Below are positions 7,125-12,329 of a stretch of DNA of 12,329 nucleotides, piece after piece. Made by a program: the position numbers and the translations under genes. Numbering within the stretch: the stretch's first letter is position 1; each line of letters starts with the position of its first letter. Origin of the DNA: Candidatus Nanohaloarchaea archaeon (GTDB taxonomy: Archaea; EX4484-52; GLR71); the NCBI GenBank assembly GCA_030636885.1, contig DAOVVY010000010.1, positions 1 through 12,329 of the forward strand, in the 5' to 3' direction. Below the pieces are notes generated by a model. It had not been told where the DNA came from, did not search any database, and saw only the letters and a list, made by a program, of their open reading frames with translations.

Positions 7125-7784
7125 ATGAAAGAACTTGTTGAATTTAATAATTTTTGGTTGATCTGGTTGAGTTGTGCGGGTAGTTCTGAGGGTATTTCTT
7201 TGTTTAAGATACAAGAACTCTGGGGTATTAAAACAAATTATCTTTATCATAAAGAAAGAAGTTTAGGTAAACCTTTGTTTAAAGCTATGATTGAAAATGG
7301 ATATCTTAAAAATAGTAAAGATGGTCTTGTTGCAGAGTTTGATTGGATTCCTTCATATATTTTGGCCAGTCATAATTTAAAATCTGATACTGTGGGTTGG
7401 TCGTTGAATGATTTTATTGTTGAAAATATACCTATTGTGCACGATTTTATAAGGGATAATAATCTTGTATTGTTTGATCTTACACATATAAATAAATTGT
7501 ATTTATCTAATATTAATATAATTAAAAGAGATGGGTCTAATATTTTTGATGATATAATGTTATTTTTATTTATTAATAATCTTATTCCATTTTGTAAAAG
7601 GTATGATGCTGAAATTGTTATTCGGATGTTGTATACATTTTTTTCATTTTCATCACAAAATGATTTTTTAAGTTATTACTCTGCTTTAAATTCAAAACTT
7701 AAAAAAGATGCATTACCTACAATTATTTCAAATGAGGGTGAATTGGTAGATGTATTATGTCCTATTGATTTATCTGGACCTTGA
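7125..7784 (+). CDS. unrecognised 219-residue protein with winged-helix-like N-terminus
   Basis: I do not recognise a family. The first 75 residues look like a winged helix: a hydrophobic first helix (FNNFWLIWLSCA, 7-18), helices around SLFKIQELWGI (25-35) and LGKPLFKAMIENGYLKN (47-63), then a short hairpin KDGLVAEFDW (65-74). The remainder is mixed helix/strand, rich in Asn, Ile, Phe and Leu, with FDDIMLFLFINNLIPF (141-156) and RMLYTFFSFS (167-176) as hydrophobic stretches that could be a dimer or ligand core; neither looks like a clear membrane helix. An in-frame stop at 7116 limits the start to ATG 7125, with a GTGAG stretch at 7115-7119 as a weak ribosome site. Codons are extremely AT-rich compared with the genes to the left. 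Two palindromes lie upstream, so autoregulation is an appealing guess. Transcription-factor role is inference. Confidence 0.75.
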   Translation: MKELVEFNNFWLIWLSCAGSSEGISLFKIQELWGIKTNYLYHKERSLGKPLFKAMIENGYLKNSKDGLVAEFDWIPSYILASHNLKSDTVGWSLNDFIVENIPIVHDFIRDNNLVLFDLTHINKLYLSNINIIKRDGSNIFDDIMLFLFINNLIPFCKRYDAEIVIRMLYTFFSFSSQNDFLSYYSALNSKLKKDALPTIISNEGELVDVLCPIDLSGP

Positions 7785-7843
7785 TAATATTTGATTGGTA
7801 TTTAGTTTGGTTTGGATTATTTATTTGTATGGGGTGCATATAG

Positions 7844-7853
7844 TTTTTATATA
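7844..7853 (+). promoter_or_regulatory. TATA-like box upstream of the DUF5679-like gene
   Basis: TTTTTATATA would place a transcript start near 7875-7880, giving a leader that contains the GGTGGTGAG site. A second TATA-like sequence (TTATATAAT, 7877-7885) would give a leaderless message instead. The two cannot be separated by eye. Confidence 0.35.
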
Positions 7854-7887
7854 TTTTCAGATATTATTTTTTATTGTTATATAATTT

Positions 7888-7896
7888 GGTGGTGAG
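7888..7896 (+). promoter_or_regulatory. Shine-Dalgarno-like site GGTGGTGAG
   Basis: GGTGGTGAG five bases before the ATG at 7902; it contains GGTGA, complementary to the archaeal 16S 3' end. It supports the chosen start of the small zinc-ribbon gene. Confidence 0.5.
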
Positions 7897-7901
7897 ATTT
7901 T

Positions 7902-8051
7902 ATGGTTGATGCATATTGTGTTAAATGTAATGCAACGAAAAAAATAAAGAGACCTAATCCTGTTAAATTGAAAAATGGAAGATCTGCAGTTGCGGGGATA
8001 TGCCCGACATGTGGTACAAAATTATATCGTATGGGCTCTTCTACTATTTGA
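7902..8051 (+). CDS. DUF5679-like small zinc-ribbon protein
   Basis: 49 residues, reading from ATG 7902 to TGA. It begins MVDAYCVKCNATKKI and continues with VKLKNGRSAVAGICPTCGTK and then LYRMG. The pattern A-Y-C-x-x-C, then K-x-x-x-x-x-x-L-K-N-G-R-x-A-V-x-G, then C-P-x-C-G-T-K-x-x-R-x-G is characteristic of the DUF5679 family of small archaeal and bacterial proteins, described only as putative zinc binders. Four cysteines (6, 9, 34, 37) would bind one zinc. Length is normal for the family. A GGTGGTGAG ribosome site precedes the start. It lies 79 bases before the MinD-like gene, on the same strand, but that gene has its own TATA box. Function is unknown even for the family. Confidence 0.88.
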   Translation: MVDAYCVKCNATKKIKRPNPVKLKNGRSAVAGICPTCGTKLYRMGSSTI

Positions 8052-8101
8052 TGGTTTTGTTATGTGGTTTGTGTTTAATTTTTGGTGTGTGTAAGTAAAT
8101 G

Positions 8102-8109
8102 TTATATAC
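8102..8109 (+). promoter_or_regulatory. TATA-like box of the minD operon
   Basis: TTATATAC centred about 26 bases before the ATG at 8131; leaderless spacing, with no ribosome site immediately before the ATG. It would drive both the MinD-like gene and the downstream lysine-rich partner. Confidence 0.55.
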
Positions 8110-8130
8110 AACTGTGACTATAATACATCT

Positions 8131-8901
8131 ATGCGTGTGATTTCTATCATTTCGGGAAAAGGTGGTGTTGGTAAAACTACTGCTGTCGCAAATTTGGGAA
8201 TTATTCTGGCATCAAAATTTAAAAAAAAAGTGATATTGGTAGATTGTAATATTACAACCCCTCATCTTGGTCTTTATATGGGCATACATCATCATCCTGT
8301 TACATTGAATAATTTAATTAAAGATGGGGCTGATGTATCTGATGCATTTTATATTCATCCGAGTGGGGCTAAAGTAATACCCTCTTCACTTTCATTAACA
8401 GATCTTGATGGTCTTGATATGTTAGATCTTAAAAAGACTGTTGATCGCATAAAAAAAGAATATTCTGATACGGATTATATCTTACTTGATTGTGCGCCTG
8501 GTTTTGGTAGGGAAGCAATTGCCGGTATGCGGTCAAGTGATGAAGCATTATATATTACGACACCGTATTTTTCAGTTATTGTTGATATTGTTAAATGTGT
8601 GCGGGTTGCAGAAGATCTTGATGTGGCATCCTTAGGGCTTATTGTTAATATGAAAAAGAATACTAAACATGAACTTACACAACAAGAGATTGAAAACATT
8701 ACTGAGCTTCCAGTTATATCTTCAATTTCATTTACTCATGATGCCTGTAAAAGTATACATGTTAGGCGTCCTATATCTGTTGTAAAACCATATTCTAAAG
8801 TAAGCAAACAATTTGAGATGCTTGCTTCTATGATTGTGGGTGAGGAAGCACCAAAAAGTAAGTATGTGGATAGAGTATTTGGAAAATTTGATAGATATTG
8901 A
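8131..8901 (+). CDS. minD: MinD/ParA-family ATPase
   Basis: 256-residue deviant-Walker P-loop ATPase. Motifs: SGKGGVGKTT at 8-17 with the signature lysine K10 and P-loop K15, LVDCN at 36-40 (Walker A'), and LLDCAPG at 118-124 (Walker B, D120). All residues needed for ATP-dependent dimerisation appear present. The N-terminus starts directly with the P-loop strand, as in MinD. The C-terminus ends KSKYVDRVFGKFDRY, a short helix with alternating basic and aromatic residues that could act as a membrane-targeting amphipathic helix; this is weaker than in bacterial MinD. Archaeal MinD proteins position diverse structures, so partner identity matters. The next gene, 15 bases downstream, is the obvious candidate partner. 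No ftsZ, minC or minE is in the window. Family firm; cargo unknown. Confidence 0.9.
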   Translation: MRVISIISGKGGVGKTTAVANLGIILASKFKKKVILVDCNITTPHLGLYMGIHHHPVTLNNLIKDGADVSDAFYIHPSGAKVIPSSLSLTDLDGLDMLDLKKTVDRIKKEYSDTDYILLDCAPGFGREAIAGMRSSDEALYITTPYFSVIVDIVKCVRVAEDLDVASLGLIVNMKKNTKHELTQQEIENITELPVISSISFTHDACKSIHVRRPISVVKPYSKVSKQFEMLASMIVGEEAPKSKYVDRVFGKFDRY

Positions 8902-8904
8902 TAT

Positions 8905-8910
8905 GGTGGT
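8905..8910 (+). promoter_or_regulatory. internal ribosome site GGTGGT of the minD operon
   Basis: GGTGGT six bases before the ATG at 8917, inside the 15-base gap after the minD stop. It fits translation of a second cistron and settles this start. Confidence 0.55.
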
Positions 8911-8916
8911 TTTTGC

Positions 8917-10458
8917 ATGGTGAATGAGATTAAAACGAGACCAATTTTAGTTGATGATGAAGATAAAGATAATATGATTTCTAAATTAATCTCTGAAAAG
9001 AAAGTAATTAAAGAAAAAAATGTGCGTCTTGCAGCATTATTAAATCTTGTTACAAAAAAGATATCTGCTGGAGGGGTTACCGCACAACAACAGATTGATA
9101 ATTCTAAAGTTGAGGAGGTTCTCAATCAAATGATTTTATTAAAAAAGCAGATGTCTTTGATAGAACGTACTCTTGAAAAATCAGATATAAGTTCTCGTGT
9201 TGATGAGATGAATAAGACTCTTTTAGATGTCAGTTCTCGTGTTGAAAATATGGAGACTAAATTCTCTGTGGTTAATAAAATTGTGGATATTGAAAAGAAA
9301 CTCAATGATGTAAATAGTTTGATACAGTTGCATAAAAAAACAAATGAAACTCCGTTTGGTATGTTGGGTGCTATTGGAAATTCTAAAAAGTCAGAGAGGT
9401 CTATTTTTGATGATGGTGCGGATGATTCTTTTGAATTGGATGATTCTGAATTGTTGGGTGTGTCTAAACCTTCTGATAAATTGTCTGATGAATCTGTTAT
9501 TGCTGATGTAACTGAGGGTGTTGTGGATATAGATAAATCAAATGAAACCGATAAATCAAATGAAAATAATAAGTTAAATGATTCTGATAAATCAAATGAA
9601 AAGAATAAATCAAAGGATAGTTTAAAAATGAAAAGTTTTGGTAATATTGGTGGGTTGGGAGCACAAATTAAAAAGTTAGAGAAAATTCGACATGTTGTGG
9701 ATAAAGATGTTTTAGGGTTAAAACGTTCGGGGACTAGTAAATCTAAGGTTGTTGATAGTAAACAAAAAATGGTATCTAAAAATAGATTAGATGTTAACGT
9801 GAATGGTGTGGATGTAAAGAATAAACTTGATCTTAAAGATAAAATAAAACCTGTGTTAAAAGTAAAATCACATGTTGACCTTGGTTCTAAAAACAGAATA
9901 AAGGCAGAGGTTACATTAAATAAAGTGACTTTAAAAAATAAAGCGACATCTGACGATAAATCAGTGTCAAATAATTCTAATAATGTTAAAGAAAAAATTG
10001 GATTAAAAACAAAAACTAAATCACAAACAAGAATAAAAACTAAAACTAAAATACGAACTAAAACGAAAACAAGAACTAAACTTAAACCTGTTGTTAAATC
10101 TACTGCGGGCGTAAATGTTGCAGATAAAAATAAGATTAATGTTGATGGTAAATCTAATAATAACGTTAAAGTCAAAGAGGTACTGACGTCTAAAGTTAAA
10201 AAAGATTTAAAAGATAAAGATAACGTTAAAGCTAATGTTAAAGATAAAACTAAAGCTAAAGTTATAGTTAAGTCTAAAGTTAAAAAAGATTTAAAAGTTA
10301 AAGATGGATCTGCATCTAAAGTTGTATCAAAACCTAAACAGAAGATTAAAACTAATTCGGGTGGAAAATCAAAATCTAAAAAAAATAAGAATGGTAAAGG
10401 TCAATCTGAAGTTTCTAAGACTATGGGATTTTTAGTTGATATGTTGCATAAACATTGA
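8917..10458 (+). CDS. 513-residue coiled-coil and lysine-rich protein, probable MinD partner
   Basis: No recognised family. Residues 14-140 are charged and heptad-patterned, with repeated ISSRVDEM and VSSRVENM units (91-113), probably a coiled coil. Residues 160-205 are acidic (FDDGADDSFELDDSELLG). A DKSNE repeat region (206-235) leads to a hydrophobic-spaced island, FGNIGGLGAQIKKLEKIRHV (241-260), which looks like the only folded or conserved piece. From 270 to about 495 the chain is very basic and low-complexity: 361-390 has 10 Lys and 3 Arg in 30, and 421-460 has 15 Lys in 40. The last 15 residues (KTMGFLVDMLHKH region) form a short amphipathic helix. The tail resembles histone H1-like or other polyanion-binding tails. 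Cotranscription with the MinD-like ATPase suggests it is its adaptor or cargo. Low complexity makes homology calls unreliable. Confidence 0.85.
   Translation: MVNEIKTRPILVDDEDKDNMISKLISEKKVIKEKNVRLAALLNLVTKKISAGGVTAQQQIDNSKVEEVLNQMILLKKQMSLIERTLEKSDISSRVDEMNKTLLDVSSRVENMETKFSVVNKIVDIEKKLNDVNSLIQLHKKTNETPFGMLGAIGNSKKSERSIFDDGADDSFELDDSELLGVSKPSDKLSDESVIADVTEGVVDIDKSNETDKSNENNKLNDSDKSNEKNKSKDSLKMKSFGNIGGLGAQIKKLEKIRHVVDKDVLGLKRSGTSKSKVVDSKQKMVSKNRLDVNVNGVDVKNKLDLKDKIKPVLKVKSHVDLGSKNRIKAEVTLNKVTLKNKATSDDKSVSNNSNNVKEKIGLKTKTKSQTRIKTKTKIRTKTKTRTKLKPVVKSTAGVNVADKNKINVDGKSNNNVKVKEVLTSKVKKDLKDKDNVKANVKDKTKAKVIVKSKVKKDLKVKDGSASKVVSKPKQKIKTNSGGKSKSKKNKNGKGQSEVSKTMGFLVDMLHKH
9532..9601 (+). repeat. 16-base coding repeat, three copies (DKSNE)
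   Basis: GATAAATCAAATGAAA occurs identically at 9532-9547, 9550-9565 and 9586-9601, with a degenerate fourth copy near 9604. It encodes DKSNET, DKSNEN and DKSNEK within the linker of the lysine-rich protein. Confidence 0.75.
10188..10297 (+). repeat. 26-base direct repeat inside the lysine-rich tail
   Basis: The 26 bases at 10188-10213 recur identically at 10272-10297, an offset of 84 bases (28 codons, in frame), and after one mismatch seven more bases match. Both copies encode SKVKKDLK. Identity at synonymous positions indicates recent in-frame duplication or conversion rather than shared composition only. Confidence 0.75.
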
Positions 10459-10463
10459 TGTAG

Positions 10464-10487
10464 TTTCTTTTAATCTTTTTTTGTTTC
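10464..10487 (+). terminator. T-rich terminator after the minD operon
   Basis: A pyrimidine stretch containing T7 starts six bases after the stop at 10458, in the convergent gap before the minus-strand gene. Typical archaeal intrinsic termination signal. Confidence 0.4.
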
Positions 10488-10539
10488 TGTTGTGGGCTCT
10501 TGATGTGCCTTTTTTGAGTTGTGGTGCGCGTAGGTGAAT

Positions 10540-10563
10540 ATTACTGAGACTTATATCAGTAAT
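10540..10563. terminator. 8-bp perfect hairpin in the convergent gap
   Basis: ATTACTGA and TCAGTAAT pair perfectly around an 8-base loop. It lies 15 bases beyond the stop of the minus-strand gene and 82 beyond the minD operon. Neither strand follows it with a strong T run, so it could be a bidirectional transcript end, an RNA stabiliser or a palindromic protein site. Confidence 0.4.
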
Positions 10564-10577
10564 TTATTGTTTATAAT

Positions 10578-10916
10578 TTAGTGTTCTATTATGCTGGTTT
10601 TATTGTATTTTTTATTTAACGCATCTTTTAACTGTTGTTTATCTGTGTGCAATAAGATTATTTCACGCATAAATATTTCTGCATTGTGTTTTTCGAGCAT
10701 ATTTATTATCTCCTCAGCATCATCCATATTTATTATGATTAGTCCTCTTTGTACCTTTATGTGTGGGTATTTGTCAATGAATCCTTCTCGTTTGTAAGTG
10801 TATTGACCTTTATTTGATTTATCGTTGTATCCATAGAATGCTCTACAAAAACGATTAACTTCTGTGTGATTATTTTTCCCAGTGACTGTAAATGAAATAA
10901 GTGCGCCTGTTTGCAT
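10578..10916 (-). CDS. short conserved archaeal protein, unknown function
   Basis: 112 residues on the minus strand from ATG 10916. After a strand-like start (ALISFTVTG) comes GYNDKSNKGQYTYKREGFID (29-48), then PHIKVQRGLIIINMDDAEEI (51-70) and LEKHNAEIFMREIIL (74-88). The SNKGxYxYxREG block followed by PHIxxxRGxII and a DAEE helix matches my recollection of a small conserved archaeal hypothetical family; no function is established that I know of. The alternating strands and helix suggest a compact alpha/beta fold. Asn, Lys, Tyr and Arg in the central block could contact nucleic acid, but no catalytic motif stands out. An A-rich box (GTAAAAAACA in minus reading) lies about 25 bases upstream, and AGGATATGAT nearer the ATG weakly resembles a ribosome site. 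Convergent with the minD operon and divergent from the surface protein. Confidence 0.83.
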   Translation of the reverse strand: MQTGALISFTVTGKNNHTEVNRFCRAFYGYNDKSNKGQYTYKREGFIDKYPHIKVQRGLIIINMDDAEEIINMLEKHNAEIFMREIILLHTDKQQLKDALNKKYNKTSIIEH

Positions 10917-11077
10917 TTTGTATCATATCCTATCTGTTTTTTACTGTTAATTGGTATCAGTAATATTTATAGTTTTGCTAAACCTTTATTAACCCCCTTT
11001 ACTAATATATTGTATACGGGTTTCTCATATTTGTTTTGGTACATAAATATTGAGGATTTTAAGGGTAAAATTAAACA

Positions 11078-11087
11078 TTTTTTAAAA
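11078..11087 (+). promoter_or_regulatory. TATA-like box before the surface-protein ATG
   Basis: TTTTTTAAAA centred 26 bases before the ATG at 11109. The surrounding frame is also open, so this may instead be coding sequence of an N-terminal extension. Confidence 0.3.
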
Positions 11088-11108
11088 TCTGGTAAATTTG
11101 GTGTTTTA

Positions 11109-12329
11109 ATGAGTAAGGGTAGTAATTCAAATAGACAAAAATACAATTTTCTACTGTTCTTTATTATAAACATAGTTGTAATGGGTTTCTATTCATTTAA
11201 ATCACAATTAAACTTTAGACGAAAATCATATGGTCAGCTTAATTCTCCAACAAAAACAATTGTTGTTATGTTTATTTTAGTATTTTTATTTATACAATAT
11301 TTAGTTTTTGCATTTACACCAATTAATTTTACTGTTGATAACAGTACACCAATTACAACTCAGATTACTTCTCCAATAACAGGCAATGTTTTGGGAGGGG
11401 TGGGTGCGGTCAGTTCTAGTGATGTAATTAATGAATCTTTAAGTGAATTACCAGATGCACTTTTAGAGGTGCCAGAAAATGAGTCGTTAAACGAATTATT
11501 GAATGAATCAATAAATGAAACATCAGATGAAGAATTAAATGAAAGTTTGAATGATAATTTAAATGGATTGTCAAATGAAATATCAAATGAAAATTTAACA
11601 GAAGGATTAAATGAAACAAATCAAAACTTAAATATTACTGTTAATGAGTCTGCAGAGTTTATTGATGATTCTTTGCAAGATACACAAGCTCAAGTTATGG
11701 TGATTGATCTTATTTATCCACAGATAATAAAAATTGCGCAAGAGTTTGACATTGTAGCAACGTTCACATCATTTTATTCTAAATCAAGGATAACTGCAAT
11801 TATTTCAATTCCTGAAAGTTTTAAGACACAAGATAATTTAAGTAGACAAGTCTCCATTGAGATTAATAATACACAAACTATTGCCTGGACAATTAATCCA
11901 ACCGTGTGTGGTAATTATTCGTATAGTATCACTTCAACAACAAATGATACTGTTGATTCGCGCCAAGGAAACATAATGGTTAAGTGTGCAGAGATAAATC
12001 CATCTATTTCTATAACTGCATCAATTCTTGAGAGTGGTGATTCAAAAATACTTGAAGTTGTTGGTCGTGTATTTGATCTTAATACAGATGAAAATATTCC
12101 TGCAAATGTTACTGCTGAAGTTTCTGAGGAGACAGGCAATGTGATTTTTATTCGTACACAATACACTAACGGACCATTTCAATTTGAGTTTAGTATGCCT
12201 AAAGAGTCACAAGGTTTTTATAACATTGAAGTTTCTGCAAATACTGAACAAGGTATTGTATTTAATTCAAGCACAGTCTATGTGAATAGAGTCGTGTCAC
12301 AAGGTGTGGTCAATGTAGATACTGAGAAG
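11109..12329 (+). CDS. membrane-anchored, sequon-rich probable surface protein (3' end beyond window)
   Basis: The frame is open to the last base: 407 residues, incomplete at the C-terminus. Residues 14-30 are hydrophobic, then a basic stretch (31-50) precedes a strong membrane helix TIVVMFILVFLFIQYLVFAF (50-69), so the rest is probably outside the cell. Residues 104-182 are a low-complexity Asn/Glu/Leu/Ser stalk with repeated LNES and SNE units. From about 195 the chain has alternating strands and a cysteine pair (267, 293), suggesting Ig-like domains (around 208-292 and 300-394). I count about 16 N-x-S/T sites, nine of them in residues 108-181, consistent with archaeal N-glycosylation. ATG 11109 has a TATA-like box 26 bases before it, but the frame is open back to 10896, so TTG 11010 or 11031 are alternatives. 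Surface or adhesin-like role is inferred. Confidence 0.8.
   Translation, partial: MSKGSNSNRQKYNFLLFFIINIVVMGFYSFKSQLNFRRKSYGQLNSPTKTIVVMFILVFLFIQYLVFAFTPINFTVDNSTPITTQITSPITGNVLGGVGAVSSSDVINESLSELPDALLEVPENESLNELLNESINETSDEELNESLNDNLNGLSNEISNENLTEGLNETNQNLNITVNESAEFIDDSLQDTQAQVMVIDLIYPQIIKIAQEFDIVATFTSFYSKSRITAIISIPESFKTQDNLSRQVSIEINNTQTIAWTINPTVCGNYSYSITSTTNDTVDSRQGNIMVKCAEINPSISITASILESGDSKILEVVGRVFDLNTDENIPANVTAEVSEETGNVIFIRTQYTNGPFQFEFSMPKESQGFYNIEVSANTEQGIVFNSSTVYVNRVVSQGVVNVDTEK
11430..11640 (+). repeat. low-complexity AAT-GAA coding repeat (Asn/Glu/Leu/Ser stalk)
   Basis: Irregular repetition of units such as TTAAATGAA and TCAAATGAA, encoding LNES, LNET and SNE steps. Not a perfect tandem array; it likely expands and contracts in frame. 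Confidence 0.6.

Noticed and set aside
9126..10175. 349-residue open frame antisense to the lysine-rich gene
   Set aside because: It arises because Lys, Asp and Val codons read backwards rarely give stops. The product is a Ser/Leu/Phe/Thr-rich string with no domain, and the sense strand has an operon context and ribosome site.
10967..11173. 68-residue minus-strand open frame in the divergent gap
   Set aside because: It overlaps the start of the surface protein, shows no family motif, and the opposite frame is the one that continues into clear coding sequence.
11428..11619. 63-residue minus-strand open frame
   Set aside because: It is the reverse reading of the AAT-GAA stalk repeat (repeated His-Leu), a composition artefact.

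Overview
The window looks archaeal. Its genes include an RNA 3'-phosphate cyclase, a Nog1-type ribosome-biogenesis GTPase, a MinD-type ATPase, a DUF5679-type zinc-ribbon protein and a short conserved archaeal protein. Most start codons sit about 21-28 bases after a TATA-like box, which is the archaeal leaderless arrangement. Start-proximal Shine-Dalgarno-like sequences appear mainly inside the one clear operon. Base composition is AT-rich and falls from left to right. I infer an uncultivated-type archaeon, possibly DPANN, but the sequence alone does not fix the lineage.

Layout. Positions 2-820: 3' part of rtcA, cut by the window edge. 883-1449: multi-pass membrane protein of unknown function. 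1581-3377: KefB-like CPA2 cation/proton antiporter with a cytosolic RCK domain. 3455-3916: small coiled-coil protein. 3991-4998: Nog1-like GTPase. 5059-6315: CorC/HlyC-type membrane protein (DUF21, CBS pair, transporter-associated domain). 6338-6478, minus strand: a 46-residue zinc-ribbon protein, convergent with the previous gene. 6479-7124: 646 bases with no gene, T/G-skewed, holding a short tandem repeat and two matching TAGTA-N6-TACTA palindromes. 7125-7784: unrecognised 219-residue protein with a winged-helix-like N-terminus. 7902-8051: 49-residue DUF5679-like zinc ribbon. 8131-8901 and 8917-10458: a two-gene operon of a MinD-like ATPase and a 513-residue coiled-coil/lysine-rich partner. 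10578-10916, minus strand: short conserved archaeal protein. 11109 to the window end: N-terminal part of a membrane-anchored, sequon-rich, probable surface protein with Ig-like segments.

How the genes relate. Most genes have their own promoter and the left half is ordinary housekeeping and membrane functions. The only strong functional coupling is the MinD-like ATPase with its lysine-rich partner (15-base gap, GGTGGT ribosome site). The partner's architecture is coiled coil, acidic linker, long basic tail and short hydrophobic C-terminus. It suggests a positioning or segregation module that binds DNA or another polyanion and is controlled by a MinD ATPase. This is the best candidate here for an undescribed system, but the function is inference. 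The right-hand edge adds a possible glycosylated cell-surface protein.
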